Assembly: GCA_902362375.1 (NCBI GenBank)
Contig: CABIVS010000002.1
Coordinates: 456,757 to 520,756, forward strand
Reading direction: 5' to 3'
DNA from: Bacteroidaceae bacterium
GTDB taxonomy: Bacteria; Bacteroidota; Bacteroidia; Bacteroidales; Bacteroidaceae
DNA: 64,000 nt
A program made the position numbers and the translations under genes. Each line of letters begins with the position of its first letter. Within the stretch, counting starts at the first letter, position 1. The notes under the pieces were generated by a model. It had not been told where the DNA came from. It saw nothing but the letters and a program-made list of their open reading frames with translations, and ran no database searches. Shown here one piece after another: positions 1 through 8,936 of the stretch.

Positions 1-2
1 TA

Positions 3-752
3 GATTTTGATAAATTTAAGAAGTTGATAGTACCATTACCTCCATTATCTGAACAATACCGTATCGTAGAAGAGATTGAACATTGGTTTGCTTTGATTGA
101 CCAAATAGAGCAAGGAAAAACCGATTTACAGACAACTATCAAGCAAATTAAGGGTAAAATCCTTGACCTCGCCATTCACGGCAAACTCGTGCCTCAAGAC
201 CCGAATGACGAATCTGCCATTGAACTGTTGAAGCGCATAAATCCCGACTTCACACCTTGTGATAACGGGCATTATACGCAGTTGCCTGATGGATGGACAA
301 TTGCACCCATGCAAATACTATGTTCGTTGATTGATGGTGATAAGCAAAATGGTATAGAACGAGTAAATCTTGATGTCAAATATTTGCGTGGTGAGCGTGA
401 TGCCAAAACTTTGACTTCCGGCAAATATGTAGCTACAAAATCTCTTTTGATTTTAGTTGATGGAGAAAACTCGGGTGAAGTATTCAGAACTCCAATCGAA
501 GGTTATCAAGGTAGCACTTTTAAACAGTTGTTTATCAACGAGCATATGAATAGCAGGTATGTATTACAAGTTATCAACTTACATAGGAGGATATTACGAG
601 AAAACAAGGTGGGTTCTGCTATTCCTCACTTGAACAAGAAACTATTCAAAGCGATAGAAGTACCAATTCCACCTTACAAAGAGCAACAAAGGATTGTAGA
701 GACTATAAATAAGGCTTTTATGTCTTTGGATTTGATAATGGAGAGCCTATAA
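3..752 (+). CDS. hsdS: Type I restriction specificity subunit HsdS, 3' part (runs off left edge)
   Basis: The open frame continues to the left edge without a start, so the TTG at 24 is internal. HsdS chooses the DNA sequence methylated or cut by the HsdM/HsdR complex, and each of its two target-recognition domains (TRDs) reads half of the site. Visible are the end of TRD1 with the 'PLPPLSEQ.RIV' motif, the conserved helical spacer (about residues 20-70 of the visible part), and all of TRD2 (from 'LPDGW'), ending in a second 'PP.KEQQRIV' helix. This is probably the expressed copy, with hsdR, hsdM and the promoter upstream of the window. TRD2 can be exchanged through the inverted repeats at 234-299. 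It converges on the silent cassette at 747-1230 and overlaps its stop codon. Confidence 0.9.
   Translation, partial: DFDKFKKLIVPLPPLSEQYRIVEEIEHWFALIDQIEQGKTDLQTTIKQIKGKILDLAIHGKLVPQDPNDESAIELLKRINPDFTPCDNGHYTQLPDGWTIAPMQILCSLIDGDKQNGIERVNLDVKYLRGERDAKTLTSGKYVATKSLLILVDGENSGEVFRTPIEGYQGSTFKQLFINEHMNSRYVLQVINLHRRILRENKVGSAIPHLNKKLFKAIEVPIPPYKEQQRIVETINKAFMSLDLIMESL
234..272 (+). repeat. 39-bp inverted repeat, copy in expressed hsdS (partner 2651-2689)
   Basis: Perfect 39-bp match to the reverse complement of 2651-2689. It encodes the end of the HsdS central spacer. Flanking similarity extends upstream with mismatches to about position 75. It is a likely crossover site for exchanging whole half-genes with the inverted hsdS at 2111-3388. 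Confidence 0.9.
266..299 (+). repeat. 34-bp inverted repeat, copy in expressed hsdS (partner 1197-1230)
   Basis: Perfect 34-bp match to the reverse complement of 1197-1230, with the identity stopping sharply at both ends. It encodes the 'GHYTQLPDGW' entry of TRD2. Inversion between the two copies would swap the 3' half of hsdS while keeping the frame. Confidence 0.93.
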
Positions 753-770
753 ACTCTCCATTATCAAATC
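729..770. repeat. 17-bp inverted repeat formed by two identical hsdS tails
   Basis: The arms 729-745 and 754-770 are perfectly complementary around an 8-nt loop that holds both stop codons. Both TRD2 cassettes end in the same 'LDLIMES' residues, so the convergent tails form a palindrome. It could act as a transcription barrier between the genes or simply mark the shared cassette end. Confidence 0.85.
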
Positions 771-1230
771 TAATTGTGTAAATATTTCACGGACTGCATA
801 AACTATTCGTTTTTGTTCAGCCTTTGGTGGTATGGGTATTTCTAATTTTGAGTATTCGGAAATCCAATATCGTTTATGAGTGTCACCTACCAATCTGGTA
901 ATGCTCATAAACATTGTCACATAATTAATTTCAATATCCTTGTGTATTTTTAGAATCTTCATTGCTGATGATTTTACCTTAAAGGGGAAATCAACTTTTT
1001 TTGAATCAGTTGTAAAATCATCAAAGATTATACAAGGAAGATTTGAATATATACCAGCAGTCTCGTTGGTGTAACCGATAATAAATGATTTACCTGCTGT
1101 TAAAACTGGTGTTGAATAGGAATCATCATAAGTTGTTGAGTTTACAATATAAGCGGTAGGTTGTTCATAATTTGTAATTTGTTCAAGCCTGCAAACTGTC
1201 CATCCATCAGGCAACTGCGTATAATGCCCG
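747..1230 (-). pseudogene. Silent hsdS TRD2 storage cassette
   Basis: The frame encodes a complete second-half HsdS: 'LPDGW' entry, a TRD of about 100 residues unlike the one in the expressed gene, 'PPKAEQKRIV' helix, and the tail 'LDLIMES'. Homology starts exactly at the 34-bp inverted repeat. Upstream of it is unrelated sequence with no credible start, so the cassette is probably untranslated until inversion joins it to the expressed 5' half. The open frame extends to 1373 only because the flank lacks stops. The different TRD implies that inversion changes the methylated sequence. Confidence 0.85.
1197..1230 (-). repeat. 34-bp inverted repeat, copy in silent cassette (partner 266-299)
   Basis: Marks the 5' edge of the silent TRD2 cassette and matches 266-299 in inverted orientation without a mismatch. 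Confidence 0.93.
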
Positions 1231-1277
1231 ATATATTCTATTATATTGTTGCCGTATTCATTATAAATCAATATAAT

Positions 1278-2081
1278 ATGGTAACAAAATTCAAAAGCTA
1301 TCTCGCCAAAACTAATTTGGCAAAAAACACTGTTACATCGTATGTGTGGACAGTACAGTATTTCCTCAATCATTATGGAGAAGTAAACAAAAAGAACCTT
1401 TTAACATATAAAGGGTATCTGGTGGAGAACTTCAAGCCGCAAACGGTAAATCTACGATTGCAAGGTATCAACAAGTATTTGGAATTTACAAAACAGGAGA
1501 AACTGAAGGTAAAGTTTGTCAAAGTGCAACAGAAGAACTTTTTGGAAAACGTCATTAGCGATGCAGACTACAAATTTCTAAAAACACGCTTAAAAACCGA
1601 TGGTTATAATGAGTGGTATTTTATCGTATGGTTTATGGCTGCCACAGGCGCACGTGTCAGTGAATTGCTTCACATCAAAGCTGAGCATGTACATGTTGGT
1701 CATCTTGATCTTTACAGTAAAGGTGGAAAAATACGTCGTTTATATATTCCGAAAAATTTGCGTACAGAAGCTACGAAATGGCTCAAAGAAAAAGGCCTTA
1801 TTTCTGGCTATATATTCTTGAACCGATTTGGAGAACGTATTACAACACGTGGCATAGCCCAACAACTGAAACATTTTGCGGAAAAATACGGAATGAATAA
1901 GGAAGTGGTTTATCCTCATTCATTCCGTCATCGTTTTGCCAAGAACTTCCTTGACCGATTCAATGACCTTGCCCTACTTGCCGACCTTATGGGACATGAA
2001 AGTATTGAAACTACTCGTATCTATCTTCGTCGAACAGCCAGTGAACAGCAAAAAATTGTGGACAAAGTAGTAAATTGGTAA
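1278..2081 (+). CDS. Tyrosine recombinase of the hsdS invertible locus
   Basis: A 267-residue phage-integrase-family recombinase that breaks and rejoins DNA through a tyrosine-DNA intermediate. It has an N-terminal SAM-like core-binding domain (about 1-85) and a C-terminal catalytic domain with all expected residues: R126 (in GARVSELL), K151, H214 and R217 (HSFRHR), H240 (LMGHES) and Y249. The ATG at 1278 is chosen because the upstream 39 residues encode repeat sequence rather than a recombinase fold. Its place between inverted hsdS pieces, as in other Bacteroides hsdS shufflons, indicates that it inverts those cassettes. It is followed by a strong hairpin terminator. Confidence 0.93.
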   Translation: MVTKFKSYLAKTNLAKNTVTSYVWTVQYFLNHYGEVNKKNLLTYKGYLVENFKPQTVNLRLQGINKYLEFTKQEKLKVKFVKVQQKNFLENVISDADYKFLKTRLKTDGYNEWYFIVWFMAATGARVSELLHIKAEHVHVGHLDLYSKGGKIRRLYIPKNLRTEATKWLKEKGLISGYIFLNRFGERITTRGIAQQLKHFAEKYGMNKEVVYPHSFRHRFAKNFLDRFNDLALLADLMGHESIETTRIYLRRTASEQQKIVDKVVNW

Positions 2082-2093
2082 ATTTTATCTATT

Positions 2094-2130
2094 CTTAGAA
2101 GTGTAATTAATTACACTTCTAAGTTTTTTT
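2094..2130 (+). terminator. Terminator of the recombinase gene / tail palindrome
   Basis: A perfect 30-nt palindrome (2094-2123) is followed by seven T. Its right arm is the last codons of the minus-strand hsdS (stop at 2111), so it serves the recombinase transcript and overlaps the convergent gene end. Confidence 0.85.
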
Positions 2131-3388
2131 GAATATCATCAAGGGATGAAAAAAGTTTTTCCATCTTTTGAACGATGCGTTGTTGCTCGTTGATAGGGGG
2201 GAGTGGAAAATACATATCATTAAAGTCTGTAATATTAAATCCTGTTTGAGCCGTCCTTGAAATTTCTTTTAGTTTTCCTTGATATAGGTCAGATAAATAA
2301 TAATAGTATGCAAACTCCTTGTATATGAGATTTTCAAATTTAAAGATAACTTTTGCCATTGCCACATTATAAGCCCCTTGTTCAGCATAAAACACTTTTC
2401 CTAAAGAACCACCATAACGTGCTAATAATATATCTCCTTTTTTGGTTTGTTTTGAAGCAAGATTAATTGGGATATAAACAGGTACAGGAGACTCTCCATA
2501 ATCTCTAATCTGATAAAGTCTAATGCAATTTGGTTTAGGTATAGTTTCAAAATAACTCTTCGCAGGTTGTGATCCTCCAGATATATCTAAGATAGAATTA
2601 TGACTACACCATATCCATGTCTTAGGTATTTTATAAGGTAACTTCCCACTATGCCCGTTATCACAAGGTGTGAAGTCGGGATTTATGCGTTTCAATAGCT
2701 CGATGGCAGGTTCGTCATTTGGGGCTTGTGGCACGAGTTTTCCATGAATGGCAAGACCGAGGATTTTGCTCTTGGTTTGTTTAATGATAGTTTGTAGATC
2801 TGCTTTTCCTTGTTCGATTTGGTCAATCAAAGCAAACCACCTTTTTATTTCTGCCACAATGCGATGCTGTTCTGAAAGGGGAGGCAATGGTAAGTCAAAA
2901 GGTCTAATACTCGCCATATTCACATGGGTTACAGTTGAACCGGTAGCCTTACTTGTCAGATGATTTTTCGAATAAGGAGCAAGCATGGTGTATGTAAGCC
3001 ATACGGAATCAATAAGTGTATTCATTGGGCGAATCAAAACAGTTCTCTGCCCCAAACAAACCTGCTCATTCTCTCTGATAACAGCAACATTTCCAGCAGG
3101 TGCTTCTCTTGCGTATATTATATCATCAACTTGAGGAACTGCCCTTACATTTCTTTTGTCATAAACTTCCTTAGAAACTCGATGTACACCATCTAAAAGT
3201 AATTGTCCTTCACCGATATTAGGGGTACGCACCAAAGGGTATCCCTTTCCTTCATCTTTGGCTGTTGTATGAGGGCAATCTTCGATAAGAACAGTAATAT
3301 TTTCCAATTTGCACCACACCCATCCCTCCGGCACCTCAAACGGTACATTCTCATAATGGTACTTATGTGGTTTTAAAGTAATAAACAA
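2111..3388 (-). CDS. hsdS: Inverted two-TRD hsdS, probably a silent donor copy
   Basis: About 425 codons with both halves of an HsdS: TRD1 from 'VPEGWVW', the spacer 'QRIVAEIKRWFALIDQIE', TRD2 from 'IPKTWIW', and a final 'PPINEQQRIV' helix. The frame has no ATG at its 5' end. The first possible start is a TTG at 3388 with no visible ribosome-binding site, and an in-frame stop lies 21 bp upstream of it. It therefore looks like a donor of TRD1 and TRD2 alleles rather than an expressed gene, though expression from TTG cannot be excluded. The 39-bp repeat at 2651-2689 links it to the expressed hsdS. Confidence 0.8.
   Translation of the reverse strand: MFITLKPHKYHYENVPFEVPEGWVWCKLENITVLIEDCPHTTAKDEGKGYPLVRTPNIGEGQLLLDGVHRVSKEVYDKRNVRAVPQVDDIIYAREAPAGNVAVIRENEQVCLGQRTVLIRPMNTLIDSVWLTYTMLAPYSKNHLTSKATGSTVTHVNMASIRPFDLPLPPLSEQHRIVAEIKRWFALIDQIEQGKADLQTIIKQTKSKILGLAIHGKLVPQAPNDEPAIELLKRINPDFTPCDNGHSGKLPYKIPKTWIWCSHNSILDISGGSQPAKSYFETIPKPNCIRLYQIRDYGESPVPVYIPINLASKQTKKGDILLARYGGSLGKVFYAEQGAYNVAMAKVIFKFENLIYKEFAYYYYLSDLYQGKLKEISRTAQTGFNITDFNDMYFPLPPINEQQRIVQKMEKLFSSLDDIQKNLEV
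2651..2689 (-). repeat. 39-bp inverted repeat, copy in donor hsdS (partner 234-272)
   Basis: Perfect reverse-complement match to 234-272, located in the spacer between TRD1 and TRD2. Recombination here would exchange the C-terminal halves and invert about 2.4 kb including the recombinase gene. Confidence 0.9.
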
Positions 3389-3504
3389 AAGTGGTTTATT
3401 GCATGACTATTATTAATAGCGACAATATTATTTTGTGTAATATAGATAGTAGGTATATTTCGATAAAAAACACAGGTGTTTACTGTATTAAAATAACTAT
3501 TCTG

Positions 3505-3512
3505 TATCTTTG
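3505..3512 (+). promoter_or_regulatory. -7 box (TATCTTTG) upstream of mcrB
   Basis: A consensus Bacteroides -7 element in the 282-bp gap between hsdS and mcrB. No clear TTTG lies 19-20 nt upstream, so strength is uncertain. The leader to mcrB would be about 150 nt. Confidence 0.5.
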
Positions 3513-3670
3513 TGACTTAAAAAGTAATTCATGGGCAGGTGATTTTGTTTTTATAAAGGTGTTTGTTCTGTTGTAGGGTGATTTTGATTACATTGTTGAA
3601 AGAATTGGACATGATAAAATAAGGCATTGGAAGGTGAATTAATGAAGAAAAGTTCTAATACTATTTGAGT

Positions 3671-6007
3671 ATGATTGACAGAAGACAGATATATCAAGAT
3701 TTTCAAGCTGCTTTTCCGAAAGAGCATCTTGTAGAAATGACACTTACGCAATATACAAATCTCGAAAGACAGAATTCATTTTGTTATTGGGTTGAATCTA
3801 AAACATATGATTTAGGTTCTATTTGGGGTGGCTCTTCTTATAAGTTTGGTATTTATGAATATAGAAACAAACCCAATAAGAATGATTCTCGTATTGTTAG
3901 CAATGATAAGTATGCTTGGTATAACAAATATGATAAACAGACTGCTGATGAAGCATTTGCTATTGTCAGAAGTACTATATTTAAAATAGCAGAACATGCA
4001 GGCAAAGGTGAATTGGAAGCAATAGAAAAAATAGATGAGTTGGGTGATGCTTACAAATGGAAAATAGCGTTCTTATATTCAGATGAGACTCTAATACCAG
4101 TATATAAGCGTGATATGTTGGTTAAGTTGGCTCGTTATTTGGGGATGTCTGTCACAAATAAAACTAAAATCTCTGATTTGCAAAGGTTCCTGATAGAACA
4201 GAAAGGCGAAAAAGACCTTTTCGAATTTTATGATGAGTTACTAAATATTGTAAATGAATTAGATAGTTCAAATATGGGACATAAGATTTGGTTATATGCT
4301 CCGGGAGAAAATGCATCTAAGTGGGATGTGTGTTTATCTCAAAACATAATGTGTATTGGTTGGGATGATATGGGTAACCTTTTGGAATACTCTTCTAAGA
4401 AAGAAATGGCAGCTAAATTGCAGGATATATATGGCAAGCCGGGGGCTTCGTTTAAAAATGATAGTTTGGCATTATGGGAGTTTGCTCATGAGATGCAAGT
4501 GGGCGATATTGTTATAGTCAAGAAAGGTCAGAATCAAATAATAGGGCGGGGTACTGTGGAAAGTGACTATGCTTTTGATGGTTCTTTTCCTGATTTTAAG
4601 AATGTTCGTAAAATGCAATGGACGAATGTCGGAGAATGGGAGACAGTAGGTAAGAATGTCCAAAAAACTTTGACCGATATAACCAAGCAGCCGGATTATG
4701 TGAAATCTTTGGAGAAGCTATTTGAAAATAAATCTCAAAAACAATATTGGTGGCTTGTGGCTAGTCCTAAGATATGGAGCTTTTCGAAAACTCCGGTTGG
4801 CGAAATACAAGACTATACTCTTTATAATGATAGTGGAAACCAACGAAGGGTATTTCAAAATTTTATTGATGCAAAAGAAGGAGATGTTGTTATTGGCTAT
4901 GAAGCTACTCCTGTTAAACAGGTGGTAGCTATTGCAGAAATAGCCAAATCTGCTGATGGACAAAAAATATATTTCAAAAAGACTGAAAGTTTATTGAATC
5001 CTGTTGATTATTCAGTTATAAAGGATATACCGGAATTAAGTGGTATGGAATTCCTAAAGAATAAGAACGGCTCGTTTTTCAAACTGACAAAAGACGAGTA
5101 TAACATATTGATGAAATTAATACGTGGCGGAAATCCTATGCATAATCCTCAATATTCCGAAACAAATTTTTTGGATAATGTATTTATAAAATCAGAAGAG
5201 TATAACAAATTGAGAAGCCTGTTGTTGGCAAAGAAAAATGTCATATTACAAGGCGCTCCGGGTGTTGGTAAAACGTATTCGGCAAAACGCTTAGCTTACT
5301 CTATTATAGGAGAAGAAGATAGAACTAAAATAGAGTTCATTCAATTTCATCAGAATTATTCCTACGAGGATTTTGTGATGGGGTATAAGCCAAAAGAAGA
5401 TGGTGGTTTTGAGCTTAGACGAGGGGTATTCTATAATTTTTGTCGGAAAGCCCAAAGTGATCCGGATAAGAAGTATTTCTTTATTATTGATGAAATTAAT
5501 AGAGGAAATATGAGTAAGATTTTTGGTGAGTTACTGATGCTTATTGAAAACGATTATCGGGGCGAAAAACATCAAATCCGTCTTGCATATAATGATGAGT
5601 ATTTTTCTGTTCCGGAGAATCTTTATATCATAGGTATGATGAATACGGCAGACCGTAGCCTAGCTATGATTGACTATGCTTTACGTCGTCGGTTCAGTTT
5701 CTTTGATATGGTGCCGGGATTTGATTCGGATGGTTTCAAAAAGTATCAGGAGAATCTTGCTTGTGAAGCCTTTAATAGGGTAATTGATGCCATCAAAGCT
5801 CTGAATGTTGAGATTGCTAAAGATGATTCACTCGGAAAAGGCTTTTGTATCGGTCATAGTTATTTTTGTAATCAGGAATCTATTGATAATATATGGCTTG
5901 GAAATGTGATTGAATATGATATTGCCCCTATGTTACGCGAATATTGGTTTGACAATGATAAGAAATTCAAAGAAGAAACAGACAAATTATTGAGCCTGAT
6001 AAAATGA
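3671..6007 (+). CDS. mcrB: McrB-like AAA+ GTPase with EVE domain
   Basis: Predicted motor and DNA-recognition subunit of a type IV restriction system, which cuts DNA carrying modified bases. The N-terminal half has an 'IWLYAPGENASKWD' module (about 210-330) and an EVE-like PUA-fold domain starting 'YWWLVASPKIWSF' (about 358-480), a fold known to bind modified cytosines. The AAA+ domain has Walker A GAPGVGKT at about 528, Walker B with D607-E608 and the McrB signature MNTADRS near 657, followed by 'ALRRRF'. The ATG at 3671 is preferred to the TTG two codons upstream. The stop overlaps the mcrC start by 4 bp, so the two are translationally coupled. Confidence 0.88.
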   Translation: MIDRRQIYQDFQAAFPKEHLVEMTLTQYTNLERQNSFCYWVESKTYDLGSIWGGSSYKFGIYEYRNKPNKNDSRIVSNDKYAWYNKYDKQTADEAFAIVRSTIFKIAEHAGKGELEAIEKIDELGDAYKWKIAFLYSDETLIPVYKRDMLVKLARYLGMSVTNKTKISDLQRFLIEQKGEKDLFEFYDELLNIVNELDSSNMGHKIWLYAPGENASKWDVCLSQNIMCIGWDDMGNLLEYSSKKEMAAKLQDIYGKPGASFKNDSLALWEFAHEMQVGDIVIVKKGQNQIIGRGTVESDYAFDGSFPDFKNVRKMQWTNVGEWETVGKNVQKTLTDITKQPDYVKSLEKLFENKSQKQYWWLVASPKIWSFSKTPVGEIQDYTLYNDSGNQRRVFQNFIDAKEGDVVIGYEATPVKQVVAIAEIAKSADGQKIYFKKTESLLNPVDYSVIKDIPELSGMEFLKNKNGSFFKLTKDEYNILMKLIRGGNPMHNPQYSETNFLDNVFIKSEEYNKLRSLLLAKKNVILQGAPGVGKTYSAKRLAYSIIGEEDRTKIEFIQFHQNYSYEDFVMGYKPKEDGGFELRRGVFYNFCRKAQSDPDKKYFFIIDEINRGNMSKIFGELLMLIENDYRGEKHQIRLAYNDEYFSVPENLYIIGMMNTADRSLAMIDYALRRRFSFFDMVPGFDSDGFKKYQENLACEAFNRVIDAIKALNVEIAKDDSLGKGFCIGHSYFCNQESIDNIWLGNVIEYDIAPMLREYWFDNDKKFKEETDKLLSLIK

Positions 6008-7050
6008 CAATAGACAAAGGTATATTCATTCGCAATATCTATTATATGTTGACTTATGCTTTTCAAGAGCTTAAGCAGAACAACTATGAAGAAATAGCAG
6101 GTGAAGAATTTGACGAGATTCATGATTTATTTGCTGAAATTCTAGTTCGTGGTATTTCGTATCAACTTAAGCAGGGGTTACATAAAGAATATATTTCCTA
6201 TCATGGTTCATTATCTACGTTGAAGGGTAAGCTTGATATAAATGGTACTATCAATAATTTGATGCGAAAACAACAGAAAATAGATTGTGAGTATGATGAA
6301 TTATCAGAGAATAACAAGTTTAATCAGATATTAAAGACGACTGTTCAATTCTTGCTGAAACATCCGAAAGTCAAATCGGACAGGAAAGCTTCGTTGAAGC
6401 GTCTTATGCTTTTCTTTAGCAATGTAGAAGTTATTGATATTCTGACAATAAACTGGACTATTATGCGCTTTGATAGAAATTGCAAGACTTATCAGATGCT
6501 TCTATATGTTTGTTATTTCATTCTCGACGGGATGTTGATGACTACGGAAAGGGGTACGTATAAAATGAGGGATTTTTCCGATGAACATATGTGTAGACTT
6601 TATGAGAAGTTTGTTTTGGAATATTACCGAAAGCATTATCCGGAATTAAAAGCAAAAGCTACTCAAATAGACTGGAATATTGATAAAGAACAGTCTACTT
6701 CCAGCATTCTTCCTATAATGCGGACGGATATAACGTTGACATTTAAAGAGAGAACATTGATTATTGATACCAAATATTATAGTAAATCAATGCAATGTCA
6801 ATTTGACAAGAGAACTATTCATTCTAATAACCTGTATCAAATCCATTCTTATGTAATGAATTATGATGTTAATCATACTGGGAATGTGGATGGAATGTTG
6901 CTGTATGCCAAGACAGAAGAAGATATAACACCTGATGGACAGACGACATTTAGGGATGGGAATATCATATATTACCGGACACTTGATCTGAATCAGGATT
7001 TCGAGAATATCAAGAAACAATTGGATGGATTTCTAGTACATGGTCTATAA
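6004..7050 (+). CDS. mcrC: McrC-like PD-(D/E)XK endonuclease subunit
   Basis: This 348-residue protein is the expected nuclease partner of McrB. The N-terminal region ('IYYMLTYAFQEL') matches the McrC/LlaJI-type family, and the core nuclease motif is visible as 'MRTDITL' followed by 'LIIDTKYY' (about 238-259), giving the D...D-x-K arrangement. It shares the ATGA overlap with mcrB, which fixes both reading frames and implies equimolar production. There is no separate promoter. Cleavage requires the McrB oligomer, so the pair should be read as one defence system next to the RM shufflon. Confidence 0.87.
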   Translation: MTIDKGIFIRNIYYMLTYAFQELKQNNYEEIAGEEFDEIHDLFAEILVRGISYQLKQGLHKEYISYHGSLSTLKGKLDINGTINNLMRKQQKIDCEYDELSENNKFNQILKTTVQFLLKHPKVKSDRKASLKRLMLFFSNVEVIDILTINWTIMRFDRNCKTYQMLLYVCYFILDGMLMTTERGTYKMRDFSDEHMCRLYEKFVLEYYRKHYPELKAKATQIDWNIDKEQSTSSILPIMRTDITLTFKERTLIIDTKYYSKSMQCQFDKRTIHSNNLYQIHSYVMNYDVNHTGNVDGMLLYAKTEEDITPDGQTTFRDGNIIYYRTLDLNQDFENIKKQLDGFLVHGL

Positions 7051-7173
7051 CTATTATTGGTATAATACTTCGCTTACCATGATATAACAAAGAAATCATA
7101 CTCTATCTAATTGTATGGTAATATTTTATTAAAAATAAAATCATTATTACTTTTAATTCTAGATAAGTTATTC

Positions 7174-7181
7174 TATCTTTG
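7174..7181 (+). promoter_or_regulatory. -7 box of the ECF sigma gene
   Basis: TATCTTTG lies 31 bp before the ATG of the sigma gene, in the 162-bp gap after mcrC. It suggests a housekeeping-sigma promoter for the regulatory pair. Confidence 0.6.
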
Positions 7182-7212
7182 TAAGGTAACACAAACAAAA
7201 GTGTAATCTTAT

Positions 7213-7755
7213 ATGAATCAAGACCATTGTTTAGTAGAACAGTTTGAAATGATATTTAGAACTCATTTCTCTTCAGTGAAGTTTTTTATCAATATGTTTC
7301 TTAAATCGGAAGCAGATGCGGAAGATTTGGCTCAAGATGTATTTACCAAATTATGGACTAATTTTGAGACGTGGCAAAATAATGATGGAAAAGAAGGGTA
7401 TATATACGCTATGGCAAAAAATGTAGCATTTGATTTTATCAAACACAAAAGACTGGAAAATGATTATCGGGAGGAACAAATAAAGAAAAGTAAAATTAAG
7501 GATTTGTTAGGCCTTTCGGATCCGTTAAATTCGCTTTATTATAAAGAAATACAACTAATAATAAGAATGGCTCTTGAAAACTTTCCTGAACGTCGCAGAA
7601 AGATTTTTGAGATGAGCCGTTTCAATAATATGAGCAATCAGGAGATTGCATTATCCTTACATCTTTCTGTTCGTACAATAGAGCATCAGATATATTTGTC
7701 GCTTCAAGTTTTAAAGAGAATCATTTTAATTTTATTTTTCCTGTATTTTCTTTAA
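7213..7755 (+). CDS. ECF-type RNA polymerase sigma factor
   Basis: A 180-residue sigma-70-family factor with region 2 (about 12-80, 'DAEDLAQDVFTKLW') and region 4 (about 122-170, 'MSNQEIALSLHLSVRTIEHQI' as helix-turn-helix). It would direct RNA polymerase to promoters of the adjacent utilisation locus when released by the anti-sigma factor 58 bp downstream. Sigma/anti-sigma pairs of this kind in Bacteroides control host-glycan loci such as those for N- and O-glycans. The C-terminus ends in an unusually hydrophobic run of about 11 residues, which may attach it to the membrane or to its partner. Confidence 0.9.
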   Translation: MNQDHCLVEQFEMIFRTHFSSVKFFINMFLKSEADAEDLAQDVFTKLWTNFETWQNNDGKEGYIYAMAKNVAFDFIKHKRLENDYREEQIKKSKIKDLLGLSDPLNSLYYKEIQLIIRMALENFPERRRKIFEMSRFNNMSNQEIALSLHLSVRTIEHQIYLSLQVLKRIILILFFLYFL

Positions 7756-7813
7756 GTAGCTGGAATGTTTCAATCGTTATATATGAAATTCCGAAATCTA
7801 ATATAACGATAAC

Positions 7814-8809
7814 ATGAAGAACTATTTTCAGAAAATATTATCCCTTTTTGCCCGACATAATTATTCGGAACAAACAAATCAAATGTTTTACAGGTGGTTG
7901 GTTAATGATGAATATGAAAAAGAAAAGGATGAAGCATTACAGGAGTTCTATTCAGAAGCAAGAAAAAAAGGAAAAATCTTCGATGTGGAAGAATCACTGG
8001 AGCGTTGGAGATCGGATAACAATCTTGCTCATGTAAAACCTCAACAAAAGTCTGATAACAACCTGTTTATGCGATTGTGGCAATCTGTAGCAATTGTATT
8101 ATTAATAGTATCTATTTCTTTAGGATATCTGCTTTGTAAGTCAGAAAAAGATGACTCAGGAATAATTCAGCAATGCATATCGGGCACTCAGATGAAGACA
8201 TTTTTTTTGTCTGACGGAAGTCGGGTAAGCATGAATTCGAGTAGTATGCTATTATATCCCGAACATTTTACTGGAAAGTATCGTAGTGTTTTTCTAATTG
8301 GAGAAGCCAATTTTAAGGTAAAAGCTAATAAAGAGAAACCATTTATTGTCAAAACCAATGATTTTCAAGTAACAGCTTTAGGAACCGAATTTAATGTTTC
8401 TGCATATACCTCAGACGAGAATATTTTTACAACTCTGATAACAGGAAGTGTTCTTGTGGAATTCGCTGATTTGACTAAAAAGATATTGCTTAAACCAAAT
8501 GAACAATTGGTGTATAATAGGAAGAGCCGTCAAGATACTCTGACTTATCCTGATATGAAAGATATGACAGCATGGCAAAAAGGTGAGTTGGTATTTAATC
8601 GAAAGACTATAACGGAGATTATAACGATATTGGAACGTAAGTACGATTGTAAGTTCTTTTATAATCAGCATAGCTTAAAGAATGATCGTTATAGTTTCAG
8701 GTTTAAAGATAATCCACCTTTGTCTGAAGTTATGGATGTTATTGTTGATGTAGCAGGAGATTTATGTTTTAAGATAGAACATGATAAATGCTATATTATG
8801 CAGAAATAA
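7814..8809 (+). CDS. FecR-type anti-sigma factor
   Basis: This 331-residue single-pass inner-membrane protein has a cytoplasmic N-terminal part (1-90) that should hold the sigma factor, a membrane segment at about 93-113 ('VAIVLLIVSISLGYLL'), and a periplasmic FecR domain (about 125-235, 'FFLSDGSRVSMNSSS', 'LGTEFNVSAY'). A C-terminal region of the DUF4974 type follows. By analogy with FecIR, ligand-loaded SusC touches the periplasmic domain and releases the sigma factor. This is inferred from family and gene order. Confidence 0.88.
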   Translation: MKNYFQKILSLFARHNYSEQTNQMFYRWLVNDEYEKEKDEALQEFYSEARKKGKIFDVEESLERWRSDNNLAHVKPQQKSDNNLFMRLWQSVAIVLLIVSISLGYLLCKSEKDDSGIIQQCISGTQMKTFFLSDGSRVSMNSSSMLLYPEHFTGKYRSVFLIGEANFKVKANKEKPFIVKTNDFQVTALGTEFNVSAYTSDENIFTTLITGSVLVEFADLTKKILLKPNEQLVYNRKSRQDTLTYPDMKDMTAWQKGELVFNRKTITEIITILERKYDCKFFYNQHSLKNDRYSFRFKDNPPLSEVMDVIVDVAGDLCFKIEHDKCYIMQK

Positions 8810-8936
8810 TTTTGATATTAGAAAGTTAAAGCGGTGGAAGGTATGTCGAATAACTAAAACGGAGAAAGGAGGAATTATTAAACTTTTAGAACGCATTACC
8901 TAAGCGAAATAGTAACCATATAAAAAGTAATACTAT

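Noticed and set aside
1161..1277. N-terminal extension of the recombinase
   Set aside because: These 39 codons lie across the 34-bp inverted repeat and encode antisense hsdS sequence. The recombinase domain begins at the ATG at 1278.
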